Of a stretch of 64,000 nt of DNA, positions 26,656 to 35,379 are shown piece by piece (the first letter of the stretch is position 1; each line of letters begins with the position of its first letter). Origin of the DNA: an uncultured Bacteroidota bacterium (GTDB lineage: Bacteria > Bacteroidota > Bacteroidia > B-17B0 > Aurantibacillaceae); contig CAILKE010000078.1 in assembly GCA_903834765.1 (NCBI GenBank), forward strand, positions 1-64,000. Direction: 5' to 3'. The position numbers were made by a program, and so were the translations under genes. Under the pieces are notes generated by a model. The model saw only the letters and a list, made by a program, of their open reading frames with translations, was not told the origin of the DNA and did not search any database.

Positions 26656-28086
26656 CTTCAATTCCAATACCTTATTCAAATCAACATCTATACCATGCAA
26701 GACATCAGTAGCACTGTAGTTTGTTCTAATATCAGGTATAAGGCCGTGCCCATCATTTATCACATCTATACTATGGTAAATGTGGTAATAAGGAATGAAC
26801 ACGCGAACCTTCGTGTGCGGTAATAAAATAGTACCGCTAACAACTGCATTGCTGCCTGCAATGTTACCGCCTGTTTCTTCTCCTATAATGGTAGCATTAG
26901 CCTTATATTTTAAATAGGTTGCAGCAATGGCACTCATCGAAAAAGATTTACCATTAATTAATACACTTAATTTGCCATAATAAGCGTTTTTATGTTTAGG
27001 AAAATGAACAATGTAATGTCTTAAACGCCAGTGGCGAGGGAATTCTAATGGCGAAGCCATAAAAAACAATGGTGTTAAGCGCGTAATAAAATTCATCTTG
27101 TATCTGAAATTTAAAGGTAACAAATTGGGCTTCCTATCAAAAGATACCGTCATTGGTTTATGAATAAGGTAAGCTAATAGATTCATACCGTTATCTATTT
27201 TTCCTCCGCCATTATCTCTCAAGTCAATCACCAAATTCGTTATTTTTTTTCGCTTAATATCTTTAAAAGATTTCCGCATGAAGCGTCTCCAATGACTTCC
27301 ACCAAAACTATTCACATCAATCACAGCAACCGTTGTATCTTTATTAGCTAAAAAATAGACACAGGTTTTTGTTTTTTGAATTATCCTAACTGAATCTGCT
27401 TTAGGCAACATTACCGTATCCTTTTGTGAGGAAATTGCAGAGATAGTATGTTGAGAAACTGTACCGTTTGTATGTTTCAAACTCAGCAAGTATGGGGTAT
27501 GAAAACCATAGCAAAAAGAATAATAATACTTGAACCATTCGTTTTTAATGCCTTGTTTTTTATAGGTTTGGTTGTATCCATCCGTTGTGAATATGGTTCC
27601 GATTCTAGCTAAAATACTGGAAATAGTATGATGATCAATACTTAATATTTCATCACCAGCTTTAATAGTAGAATCGCTCGATAAATTATTTAGTATAAAC
27701 AACCGATTAGTATCAACAACAAAAGCATTAAGTGGGAGAATTGGCCTGTTTAGTTTTTCAATGGCTTTTGAATATGCTTTTGAATTACTCACATCGGTAT
27801 GCCCACAGCCAATTTTAGCTACTATTTGCCTGAGGTAAAACCGTACTTGCATTTCTGTTAAAGGCGTATCAATTTTTAATTTAATACGAACCACAAAAGC
27901 CTGTAAAGAATCTTTGCTAATGTATTTAAAAGGATCTGGGTGAAATTTGATTAAATACTTTTCAGTGTAATCAATATCTTCTAAAACTTCACGAACAGTA
28001 TATTTATGAGTAATATCAAAAGGTTTTGTTTGAGAAAAACAATAAGAAAAAAGAAATATAAATGTTGCAATAAATATTAACTTCAA
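26653..28086 (-). CDS. Secreted S41 family peptidase
   Basis: A 477-residue protein with a signal peptide (KLIFIATFIFLFSYCFSQ). An N-terminal helical region is followed by a PDZ-like segment (AGDEILSIDHHTISSIL, about 145-161). The S41 tail-specific protease fold contains LVIDLRDNGGGKIDNG (about 287-302), the nucleophile region GKSFSMSAIAATYLKY (about 382-397) and GEETGGNIAGSNA (about 403-415), which matches the usual S41 catalytic arrangement. An export-compartment protease role is expected; the substrate is unknown. The start is TTG at 28086, needed for the complete signal peptide. Convergent with rny. Confidence 0.9.
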   Translation of the reverse strand: MKLIFIATFIFLFSYCFSQTKPFDITHKYTVREVLEDIDYTEKYLIKFHPDPFKYISKDSLQAFVVRIKLKIDTPLTEMQVRFYLRQIVAKIGCGHTDVSNSKAYSKAIEKLNRPILPLNAFVVDTNRLFILNNLSSDSTIKAGDEILSIDHHTISSILARIGTIFTTDGYNQTYKKQGIKNEWFKYYYSFCYGFHTPYLLSLKHTNGTVSQHTISAISSQKDTVMLPKADSVRIIQKTKTCVYFLANKDTTVAVIDVNSFGGSHWRRFMRKSFKDIKRKKITNLVIDLRDNGGGKIDNGMNLLAYLIHKPMTVSFDRKPNLLPLNFRYKMNFITRLTPLFFMASPLEFPRHWRLRHYIVHFPKHKNAYYGKLSVLINGKSFSMSAIAATYLKYKANATIIGEETGGNIAGSNAVVSGTILLPHTKVRVFIPYYHIYHSIDVINDGHGLIPDIRTNYSATDVLHGIDVDLNKVLELK

Positions 28087-28180
28087 AACTTCAACTTGTT
28101 ATAAACCTAAAAAAAATTTAAAACCTTGTAGGTTTTGTTTAACTTATAATCCTTCTATGTTTCTCTGTGGTTAAAACGGG

Positions 28181-28510
28181 TTAATCGTTTGCTAAAACAC
28201 CCATTCGGCGGCCTAATCCGCTCATGTATTCTCTGATGTCTTTTACAGTAACGTCATCATTGGTAGCGCGCAAATACGTATCTGTTAACGTCATAATATT
28301 TTGGTGAAAAAATTTTTTCATTTCTTCCACACTCATTTCTTTGGTCCATAAATCAATACGCATCGTATTATTTTCTTTTTCGTCCCAAAGAGCTAACATC
28401 ATGCTTTTGCAAACACTGCCTTCCTTTGCGTCAGCTGCTTCCCATTCTATTTTATGTGGCAATTGATTTTCATCAACTGTAATTTTTAATTTTATTTCCG
28501 ATGTTGTCAT
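28181..28510 (-). CDS. gldC: Gliding motility protein GldC
   Basis: From the ATG at 28510 the protein is 109 residues, the usual GldC length. Diagnostic stretches are EIKLKITVDENQLPHKIEW, MMLALWDEKENNTMRIDLWT, MKKFFHQNIMTLTDTYLRAT and the C-terminal DIREYMSGLGRRMGVL. GldC is a small cytoplasmic protein conserved in Bacteroidota; in Flavobacterium it contributes to gliding but is not essential. A longer reading frame reaches back to 28633 but its extra 41 residues are cysteine-rich noise. No other gld genes are nearby. Its presence supports Bacteroidota but does not prove the cell glides. Confidence 0.93.
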   Translation of the reverse strand: MTTSEIKLKITVDENQLPHKIEWEAADAKEGSVCKSMMLALWDEKENNTMRIDLWTKEMSVEEMKKFFHQNIMTLTDTYLRATNDDVTVKDIREYMSGLGRRMGVLAND

Positions 28511-28645
28511 AGTCGTTTTAAAGTTTGGTAAGTATAACACACATTGTTGGTGATAACACCAACAATGGCATAAATTATTACATTTATGAACAACAAATTT
28601 AGTTAAAAAATTAGTTTTTAAAGCCCAAAACAAGCAATTATCATA

Positions 28646-28653
28646 TACATTTG
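28646..28653 (+). promoter_or_regulatory. -7 box four bases before the rlmI-like ATG
   Basis: TACATTTG followed by TGTT and ATG. The spacing predicts a transcript starting at the start codon. Confidence 0.55.
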
Positions 28654-28657
28654 TGTT

Positions 28658-29842
28658 ATGACAGAATATCCTAAATTAATACTACACAACGGCAAAGAAG
28701 AACCTATACAGCGTTTTCACCCATGGGTGTTTTCAGGTGCCATTAAAATAACTGATTCCAATATTGTGGATGGCGATGTCGTGGAAATTTATTCCGCTAA
28801 ACAGCAATTTTTAGGCATGGCTCATTATCAAAAAGCGAGCATTACTGCTCGTATCATCTCTTTTAGTAAACAACAAATTGATGTTAATTTTTGGACTAAA
28901 AAAATAGAAAAAGCATTAGCATTTCGTGGCTTTTTAAATTTAGCCAACAACCCTAATACCAATGTGTTTCGTTTAGTGTTTGGAGAAGGTGACGGCTTAC
29001 CAGGCTTAATCATGGACTATTATGATGGACATATTGTTTTTCAGGCACATAGTATTGGTATGCACAAAAGTCGCATAGATATTACTGAAGGATTGAAACA
29101 AGTATTCAAAACTCTATTGAAATCGGTATATGATAAAAGCTCTGAAACATTACCTAGTCAATATGCCATTAATTTATCCAATGAGTATTTATATGGCTCT
29201 TGTGATGAAGAATTAGTAGTAGTTGAAAATGGCGTGAAGTTTTATATTGATTTCATCAACGGTCAAAAAACTGGATTCTTTATTGATCAGCGTGAAAACA
29301 GAAGCCTATTAGGAACTTACAGTAAAGATAAACGTGTGCTTAATACATTTTCTTACACAGGAGGATTTTCGATGTATGCCGCTAAACATGGTTGCAGCAT
29401 GGTTCATTCGGTTGATTCAAGTGCCAAAGCCATTGATTTATGTAACAAAAATGCAACTTTAAATAACGTGACTAACCACGAAGGTTTTGCAGTAGATACC
29501 TTTGATTATTTAAAAGATCATGGTAAAGATTATGATGTGATTATTCTTGATCCACCTGCCTTCGCAAAGAGTAAAGATGTATCACACAATGCAGTGATTG
29601 GGTACAAACGACTAAATGCAATGGCTTTACAAAACATTAAAAAAGGTGGCATTTTATTTACATTTTCTTGCTCAGGTGTTATTGATAAAAAATTATTTTA
29701 CAATAGTGTTACAGCTGGGGCTATTGAATCTCGCCGACACTTGAAATTATTACATACCGTTTCTCAACCAGCCGATCACACTATTACTCCTAACTTTCCG
29801 GAGGGTGAGTATTTGAAAGGTTTAGTGTTTTATGTTGAGTAA
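28658..29842 (+). CDS. RlmI-like class I rRNA (cytosine-C5) methyltransferase
   Basis: A 394-residue protein of the RlmI/RlmK family. An N-terminal PUA domain (about 1-75) has RFHPWVFSGAIK. A middle EEHEE-type domain follows, with GEGDGLPGLIMDYYDGHIVFQ. The C-terminal Rossmann methyltransferase has GFFIDQRENR (about 203-212), the SAM motif NTFSYTGGFSMYAAKHG (about 227-243), VDSSAKAIDL and the catalytic-region DPPAFAKSK (about 298-306). A cysteine in FTFSCSGVI (about 341-349) is the likely catalytic residue. E. coli RlmI makes m5C1962 in 23S rRNA; the same target is inferred. Confidence 0.92.
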   Translation: MTEYPKLILHNGKEEPIQRFHPWVFSGAIKITDSNIVDGDVVEIYSAKQQFLGMAHYQKASITARIISFSKQQIDVNFWTKKIEKALAFRGFLNLANNPNTNVFRLVFGEGDGLPGLIMDYYDGHIVFQAHSIGMHKSRIDITEGLKQVFKTLLKSVYDKSSETLPSQYAINLSNEYLYGSCDEELVVVENGVKFYIDFINGQKTGFFIDQRENRSLLGTYSKDKRVLNTFSYTGGFSMYAAKHGCSMVHSVDSSAKAIDLCNKNATLNNVTNHEGFAVDTFDYLKDHGKDYDVIILDPPAFAKSKDVSHNAVIGYKRLNAMALQNIKKGGILFTFSCSGVIDKKLFYNSVTAGAIESRRHLKLLHTVSQPADHTITPNFPEGEYLKGLVFYVE

Positions 29843-29905
29843 AAATAATTTGACAATAAAAACCATATTCATTGTTCTGCTGAATTGAAAAAATAAAAAA
29901 TAAAA

Positions 29906-30856
29906 ATGACTCCTATATTAGAAGTAAAACATATTTATAAAAATTACGGCAGTCACGTCGCCATTAATAATGTGAGTTTAATCGTTGAACCACAAAAAAT
30001 ATTTGGCCTATTAGGCCCTAATGGCGCAGGAAAAACGTCGTTAATCCGAATCATTAATCAAATTACGGGTCCTGATAGTGGTGAAGTTATTTTTAATGGT
30101 GAACGTTTAAATCCAAAACATGTGGACTATATTGGATACCTTCCTGAAGAGCGAGGTCTGTATAAAAAAATGTCGGTAGGTGAGCAAGTCATGTATTTGG
30201 CTCAGTTAAAGGGTTTAAAAAAAGCAGATGCCAAACAAAAATTACAAGCTTGGTTCAAAAAATTTGAAATAGAAAGTTGGTGGGATAAAAAAATTGAAGA
30301 GCTAAGTAAAGGCATGCAACAAAAAGTACAGTTTATTGTCACTGTATTGCACGAACCAAAACTACTCATCTTAGATGAACCCTTCAGTGGTTTCGATCCT
30401 ATTAACGCACAGCTTATCAAAAACGAAATATTAGAATTAAGAGACAAGGGCGCAACTATTATTTTTTCGACACATAATATGGGTAGTGTAGAAGAACTCT
30501 GTGATAACATTGCCCTCATCAATAAATCAGAAAAATTATTAGACGGTTCAGTTAAAGAAATTCGCGATGCCTATAAAACCAATATGTTTACTATTACGTT
30601 CAAAGGTAATTTGGTAGGCTTTATTAATGCATTATGGGCTGGTGCCGAATTAATAGAAAAAAAATCGGAAGGAGAAATACATACTGTAACTATTAAAGTT
30701 TTAAGACAAAACAAGCCAAATGATTTACTACAAGCGGTTTTAAACAATGCGGAGATTATTTCTTTCAATGAAATAATCCCCTCAATGAATGATATTTTTA
30801 TTTCAGTAGTAGAAAATAAAACCACCTTACATACACAAAGCGCATTTACGGAATAA
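29906..30856 (+). CDS. ABC transporter ATP-binding protein
   Basis: A 316-residue nucleotide-binding subunit. Walker A GPNGAGKTSLIR (about 38-49), Q-loop region GYLPEERGLYKKMSV, signature LSKGMQQKVQF (about 133-143), Walker B LLILDEPFSGFDP (about 153-165) and switch histidine in IFSTHNMGSVEEL (about 189-201). The C-terminal ~90 residues are the extra domain seen in NatA-type exporters. The permease starts 15 bases downstream, so together they form an ABC-2 exporter. The substrate is unknown; NatAB Na+ extrusion is only a family precedent. Confidence 0.93.
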   Translation: MTPILEVKHIYKNYGSHVAINNVSLIVEPQKIFGLLGPNGAGKTSLIRIINQITGPDSGEVIFNGERLNPKHVDYIGYLPEERGLYKKMSVGEQVMYLAQLKGLKKADAKQKLQAWFKKFEIESWWDKKIEELSKGMQQKVQFIVTVLHEPKLLILDEPFSGFDPINAQLIKNEILELRDKGATIIFSTHNMGSVEELCDNIALINKSEKLLDGSVKEIRDAYKTNMFTITFKGNLVGFINALWAGAELIEKKSEGEIHTVTIKVLRQNKPNDLLQAVLNNAEIISFNEIIPSMNDIFISVVENKTTLHTQSAFTE

Positions 30857-30871
30857 TTCATAACTATAACC

Positions 30872-32215
30872 ATGAACAAACTTTTTTTAATTATACAACG
30901 TGAATATTTTTCGAGAGTAAAGAAAAAATCATTTTTATTAATGACAATACTCGGCCCTATATTATTAGCAGGTGTGATGATTGTCCCTATTTGGCTTGGC
31001 TTACGTGACAAAACAGATCACCAGATTTTAGTATTGGATAGAAGTGGTTTGTTTGTAGATAAAATCCCCAATACTGAAAAATTAAAATTTACATATAGTT
31101 CAGAATCTTTAAAAAATGCCAAAGCAAATTTAAAAGGAGGCCCTTATGATTTGATACTAGAACTCCATTACGATTTAATCAATAATTTAAAATCAACACC
31201 AAATCTATATTATAGAAAACAGCCTGGACTACCAACAGAACAATACATCGTCAATAACGTTGAAAATATTTTGTTTGATTATCGCTTACAAGGCGATAGC
31301 ATTGACAGAACCAAAATAGATAATGCCCGTCGCCCTGTGAAACTCTTATTAAATATGGTAACAGAAGAAGGTAAAGACAAAGCAACCAACACAGAATTAA
31401 ATATGGCTGTTGGTTTTGGTTGTGCCATTGCTATTTATATGATGATCTTTTTATACGGTGCACAAGTGATGCGTGGCGTGATTGAAGAAAAATCAAATCG
31501 CATTGTTGAAGTCATAGTGTCCTCGGTAAAACCCTTTCAATTAATGCTTGGTAAAATTATTGGTGTTGCTCTCGTTGGCTTAACACAATTTATTTTATGG
31601 ATAGTTTTAACGTTAGCCATCAACATCACTGTGACAAGTGTTTTACTGAAAGATCAATTGAAGGATGTATCTAAGCAAAATGCGCAATATGAACTTATTC
31701 ATAAAAATGATATTTTGGCTCATACCGATAAAATGGAAAAAATACAAACACCGCAAGATGTAGTTGAATGGATTAATTATGCTAATACATTGAATATTCC
31801 TTTAATACTTGGCTGTTTCGCGTTTTATTTTTTAGTAGGTTACTTATTATATGCCGCTTTATTTGCAGCTGTGGGCTCTGCGGTAGATAGCGAAGCCGAC
31901 ACACAACAATTTATGATTCCTATTACTGTTCCTATGATTTTTGGTTTTGCAATAGCACAAGGTGTCATGACCAACCCAAATTCGGGCATAGCACAGTTCT
32001 TTTCTATTTTCCCTCTCACCTCACCTATTGTGATGATGGTGCGTTTACCATTTGATGTACCACTTTGGGAATTAGCATTGTCAATGACAATGTTAATAGT
32101 AGGATTTTTATTTTTTACTTGGCTGGCTGGTAAAATATACCGTACCGGTATTTTAATGTATGGAAAAAAAGCAAGTTGGAAAGAGCTAGGTAAATGGCTA
32201 TTCTACAAGGCTTAA
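30872..32215 (+). CDS. ABC-2 type transporter permease, NatB-like
   Basis: A 447-residue membrane protein. One transmembrane helix near the N-terminus (about 20-45, after FLIIQREYFSRVKKKSF) is followed by a ~130-residue extracytoplasmic domain and five to six helices from about 178 to the end (MAVGFGCAIAIYMMIFLYGA, LVGLTQFILWIVLTLAINIT, FYFLVGYLLYAALFAAVGSA, FGFAIAQGVM). The motif EEKSNRIVEVIVSSVKPFQLMLGKI between helices 1 and 2 of the core (about 205-230, cited in part) is typical of this family. It partners the upstream ATPase. Confidence 0.93.
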   Translation: MNKLFLIIQREYFSRVKKKSFLLMTILGPILLAGVMIVPIWLGLRDKTDHQILVLDRSGLFVDKIPNTEKLKFTYSSESLKNAKANLKGGPYDLILELHYDLINNLKSTPNLYYRKQPGLPTEQYIVNNVENILFDYRLQGDSIDRTKIDNARRPVKLLLNMVTEEGKDKATNTELNMAVGFGCAIAIYMMIFLYGAQVMRGVIEEKSNRIVEVIVSSVKPFQLMLGKIIGVALVGLTQFILWIVLTLAINITVTSVLLKDQLKDVSKQNAQYELIHKNDILAHTDKMEKIQTPQDVVEWINYANTLNIPLILGCFAFYFLVGYLLYAALFAAVGSAVDSEADTQQFMIPITVPMIFGFAIAQGVMTNPNSGIAQFFSIFPLTSPIVMMVRLPFDVPLWELALSMTMLIVGFLFFTWLAGKIYRTGILMYGKKASWKELGKWLFYKA

Positions 32216-32226
32216 TCATTTAAAGA

Positions 32227-32742
32227 ATGTTTGCGATTATAGATATAGAAACTTGTGGTGGGAAATATCAATTTCCTCATAGCAGAATTACAGAAATTTG
32301 TATTATCATTCATGATGGATTACAAGTAACTGAAAAATTCACCTCGCTTATAAATCCGGAGTGTTATATCTCACCTTTCTATACAAACCTTACAGGTATT
32401 ACAAACGCAATGGTTGCTCAAGCGCCTAAGTTTAATGATATTGCTCCTAAAATTATTGAACTTACTCATAATCGCACTTTTGTGGCTCATAATGTAAGCT
32501 TTGATTATAATTTCATACGGGATGAATTCGCCTCTTTAGGTTACGAGTTCAAACGCGAAAAATTATGCACGGTGCAAATGAGTCGGAAATTAATTCCAGG
32601 TAAACCAACTTACAGTTTAGGTAAATTATGTGCATCACTTAATATCCCTAATAATGCAAGACATCGCGCAGAAGGAGATGCTGTTGCTACAACCCATTTA
32701 TTTAATATGCTGCTAAAAATCAAGGCGCAAAAAAATAATTAA
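32227..32742 (+). CDS. DnaQ-like 3'-5' exonuclease
   Basis: A 171-residue DEDDh exonuclease. ExoI is FAIIDIETCGG (Asp and Glu at 5-7), ExoII is FVAHNVSFDYNFI (about 88-100) and ExoIII is HRAEGDAVATTHLF (about 146-159), with the HxAxxD pattern intact. It resembles the epsilon proofreading domain of DNA polymerase III and the exonuclease domain found fused to UvrC-like domains in other bacteria, but stands alone here. It begins 11 bases after the ABC permease and is probably co-transcribed. Confidence 0.9.
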   Translation: MFAIIDIETCGGKYQFPHSRITEICIIIHDGLQVTEKFTSLINPECYISPFYTNLTGITNAMVAQAPKFNDIAPKIIELTHNRTFVAHNVSFDYNFIRDEFASLGYEFKREKLCTVQMSRKLIPGKPTYSLGKLCASLNIPNNARHRAEGDAVATTHLFNMLLKIKAQKNN

Positions 32743-32752
32743 GACGCAAAAA

Positions 32753-32790
32753 AAACCGCAGAAGTTAAATTCTTCAACGGTTTATTTTAT
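32753..32790. terminator. Bidirectional terminator between exonuclease and gatB
   Basis: AAACCG (32753-32758) and GAAG (32761-32764) pair with CTTC (32772-32775) and CGGTTT (32778-32783) with a small internal loop. A-runs on the left and T-rich sequence on the right allow termination in both directions for the two convergent genes. Confidence 0.8.
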
Positions 32791-32815
32791 AAAATAAGTA
32801 CTGAGTAGAAAATAG

Positions 32816-34267
32816 TTATTTCTCCAAAGCCTCTTTCACCAATTGATTCGCCATTTTAGGGTCTGCTTTACCTTTACCTAACTTCATTACTTCTCCAACG
32901 AACAATCCTAATAAATTAGTTTTACCATTTTTATATTCTGTAATTTTTTCAGGGTATTTAGCTAATGCTTGATCTACTAATTCTTGTAAAGCTCCAGTAT
33001 CATTACTTTGTATAATATCTAAACGTTGTGCGATGCTCAATGGTTCCTCTGTTGGATTTAACATCAACTCAGGAAATAATTTTTGTATTGCCGCAGCATT
33101 ACTGATTTTTCCTTCGTCAATTAAAGCAATTAAATCAGCTATGGTTTTTGGTTTTACGTTAAACTGTTCGATGGTAAAGGCATTTTCGTTTAAGAAAGAT
33201 TTAATGCTTCCCATCATCCAATTGGCTGCCGCTTTATAATTTTTAGTGAATGACACTAATTCATTAAAATATAAAGCAAGACTTTTAAGGTCAGTTAAAT
33301 TATATGCATCGTATTCAGATAATCCAAATTCTTTAGTAAACTTATTGAACAAATCGCTTGGTAATTCAGGCATTTGAGCTTTTACTGAATTGATATATTC
33401 TTGTGTGACATAAACGGGCTGCAAATCCGGTTCCGGAAAATAACGGTAATCGTTTGCATTTTCTTTACTTCTGAGTGCAAAGGTAGAACCATCCGTAGCA
33501 TTGAAACTGCGTGTCTCCCCGGCTATTTCTTCCCCTGATTCTAATAGATCAATTTGACGTTTAATTTCGAAATCGATGGCACGTTGCACGTTACGGAATG
33601 AGTTCATGTTTTTAACCTCAACTTTTTTTCCGTATTCATTGGCATCTTTCAACATCACTGAAACGTTGGCGTCACAACGCAACGAACCTTCTTCCATATT
33701 TCCATCGCAAATATCTAAGTAACGTACTAGTTTTTTTACCTCTGTTAAATAAATATACGCTTCTTCACTTCCAGTAAAATCGGGCTCAGTCACAATTTCC
33801 AACAATGGCGTCCCTGCACGATTCAAATCAATTAATGATTCAAATGGATCGATGTCGTGCATACTTTTACCCGCATCTTCTTCCATGTGAATACGAGTGA
33901 GGTTAATTCTTTTTTCAGTACCGTCTTTTAATTTAATATCAACGTAACCGCCATTACAAATAGGTGTTTTGTCCTGTGTAATTTGATAGCCTTTAGGTAA
34001 ATCGGCATAGAAATAGTTTTTACGAGCAAACTGATTTTCTTCACGAATGTTCGAATGCGTGGCAATACCTAATTTTACAGCAAATTCGATGGCACGTTTA
34101 TTTACCTTTGGCAATGTGCCGGGGTGACCTAACGTAATGACACTCACATTTGTATTTGGCATTCCGCCATATTCTGCGATATCATCGCTGTACATTTTTG
34201 TTTTGGTAAGCAATTGAATATGGCATTCTAAACCTATGACTGCTTTATATTTATCGTAAACGCTCAT
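32816..34267 (-). CDS. gatB: Aspartyl/glutamyl-tRNA(Asn/Gln) amidotransferase subunit B
   Basis: GatB binds the misacylated tRNA and the kinase reaction of the GatCAB complex that converts Glu-tRNA(Gln) (and Asp-tRNA(Asn)) to the amide. The 483-residue length is normal. The signature AVIGLECHIQLLTKTKMYSD lies at 8-27. Further family stretches are GHPGTLPKVNKRAIEFAVKL (about 47-66), FARKNYFYADLPKGYQITQ (about 84-102), LNRAGTPLLEIVTEPDF (about 147-163) and DANVSVM. The C-terminal YqeY-like tail domain ends LVKEALEK. gatA and gatC are not adjacent. A TATCTTTA about 33 bases upstream of the ATG may be its -7 box. Confidence 0.97.
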   Translation of the reverse strand: MSVYDKYKAVIGLECHIQLLTKTKMYSDDIAEYGGMPNTNVSVITLGHPGTLPKVNKRAIEFAVKLGIATHSNIREENQFARKNYFYADLPKGYQITQDKTPICNGGYVDIKLKDGTEKRINLTRIHMEEDAGKSMHDIDPFESLIDLNRAGTPLLEIVTEPDFTGSEEAYIYLTEVKKLVRYLDICDGNMEEGSLRCDANVSVMLKDANEYGKKVEVKNMNSFRNVQRAIDFEIKRQIDLLESGEEIAGETRSFNATDGSTFALRSKENANDYRYFPEPDLQPVYVTQEYINSVKAQMPELPSDLFNKFTKEFGLSEYDAYNLTDLKSLALYFNELVSFTKNYKAAANWMMGSIKSFLNENAFTIEQFNVKPKTIADLIALIDEGKISNAAAIQKLFPELMLNPTEEPLSIAQRLDIIQSNDTGALQELVDQALAKYPEKITEYKNGKTNLLGLFVGEVMKLGKGKADPKMANQLVKEALEK

Positions 34268-34353
34268 GTTTAATTTTCTTGAATAATAAAGGTTAAAGAT
34301 ACCATTTTTTGTATTGTTTAAAATAGTAAAATTTCGTCCTGTTTATAGTATTT

Positions 34354-34453
34354 GCGTGAGGGATGCAAGCGGAAACCCTTTTTTGAGGAACGATAAAAAG
34401 GTTGTAGCGACAGCCCGACCCCGCTGTCTCTTTTGCGGGGGCACGCCCTCATT
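34354..34453. ncRNA. Structured intergenic element of unknown function
   Basis: A GC-richer 100-nt block in a 383-bp gap otherwise without genes. Closing stem GTGAGGG (34356-34362) with CCCTCAT (34446-34452). Middle hairpin AACC-TTTTT with AAAAAGGTT (about 34374-34403, one bulged C). Third hairpin CCCCGC (about 34419-34424) with GCGGGG (34435-34440). Conserved-looking unpaired pieces GATGCAAGCGGAAACCC and GTAGCGACAGCCCGACC lie between. From memory, similar blocks recur in Bacteroidota intergenic regions, and a Flavo-1-type RNA is one candidate class; I cannot verify either. The strand is uncertain. The rest of 34268-34650 holds only promoter-like boxes. Confidence 0.5.
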
Positions 34454-34650
34454 ATTATATCGGAGTATGTGTACCAAATATATCTATAATTAATACCCAA
34501 CCTACTTGTTATTTATCATCAATACTTCTTGAAAAAATAGCTCCATAGGCTTTGCTATACAACGATTTTTTCAAATCGTCTTGATAAAAATTTACTGCGT
34601 ATCTTTGGCATAAATCATAAATACATTTGGTATTAGTACTTTTACCCACT

Positions 34651-35292
34651 ATGATAGTAATAGGGATAATAAAAATAGAACAAGGGGATGAGCTTCATTT
34701 AGCGCATTATTTGAGAAAATTGCCTGCTTTCATGCAAGAAAAAATCACCAATTATCCTCGTCAAGATGAGCAATTACGAAGTGTATTAGCGCGCGTGATT
34801 TTAAAACAGTTACTAATTGAACAAGGCTTTAATAATGCTATTTTAGAAGATTATCGAACCGATGAATATGGCAGACCTTATATAAATGAAGCTATTGATT
34901 TTACAATATCTCACGCTGATGATTATGTAATGTGCGCCGTTTCAAAAACAACTCGTGTTGGAATTGATGTTGAAAAAATGAGAGACATTTGCATTGATGA
35001 TTACTCTATTTCTTTATCTGATAAGGAATTGGAAGAATTAACAAATTCCACGGATCCTATTCATGATTTTTTTACCTTATGGACAAAAAAAGAAGCTATT
35101 AGTAAGGCAAATGGGAAGGGATTAGCTATTTTATTACCTGATATGATTATTGGCCATAAATCGGCCAGCTGTGGGCAAACAATCTGGAATTTAAAGGAAT
35201 TGCTTATTAACCCTCAATATGTTGCTCATATTGCCTATAGTGGCTCTAATGAGTTAAAAATCAAACAGTTTATAGTTACAGAACTATTATAA
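34651..35292 (+). CDS. Sfp-type 4'-phosphopantetheinyl transferase
   Basis: From the ATG at 34651 the protein is 213 residues. Sfp-type enzymes move phosphopantetheine from CoA to a carrier-protein serine. The two magnesium/CoA motifs are present: GIDVEKMRDI (about 106-115) and FFTLWTKKEAISKANGKGL (about 144-162), and FTISHADDYVMCAV lies just before the first. The length is typical of the Sfp pseudodimer form. An in-frame TTG at 34627 would add eight hydrophobic residues and is less likely. No polyketide or peptide synthetase is nearby, so the target may be the fatty acid carrier protein. Boxes TATCTTTG (34600-34607) and TACATTTG (34622-34629) are possible -7 elements. Confidence 0.9.
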   Translation: MIVIGIIKIEQGDELHLAHYLRKLPAFMQEKITNYPRQDEQLRSVLARVILKQLLIEQGFNNAILEDYRTDEYGRPYINEAIDFTISHADDYVMCAVSKTTRVGIDVEKMRDICIDDYSISLSDKELEELTNSTDPIHDFFTLWTKKEAISKANGKGLAILLPDMIIGHKSASCGQTIWNLKELLINPQYVAHIAYSGSNELKIKQFIVTELL

Positions 35293-35342
35293 GTTAAGTA
35301 AATTTAACAAGAGATAAGTTAGCTTATTTCAATAACTACAAT

Positions 35343-35350
35343 TAAATTTG
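35343..35350 (+). promoter_or_regulatory. -7 box upstream of the DUF4833 gene
   Basis: TAAATTTG matches TAnnTTTG, 29 bases before the ATG at 35380. The -33 region is weak. Confidence 0.4.
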
Positions 35351-35379
35351 CGCCCAATATTATACAATTGCACAACTGA

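Noticed and set aside
28511..28633. Upstream extension of gldC by 41 residues
   Set aside because: The extra sequence is cysteine- and tryptophan-rich noise; the ATG at 28510 gives the standard GldC N-terminus and length.
34318..34500. Open frame of 60 codons on the minus strand across the structured intergenic element
   Set aside because: It reads through the predicted hairpins, has no protein-like pattern, and is best explained as an ORF shadow of the non-coding element.
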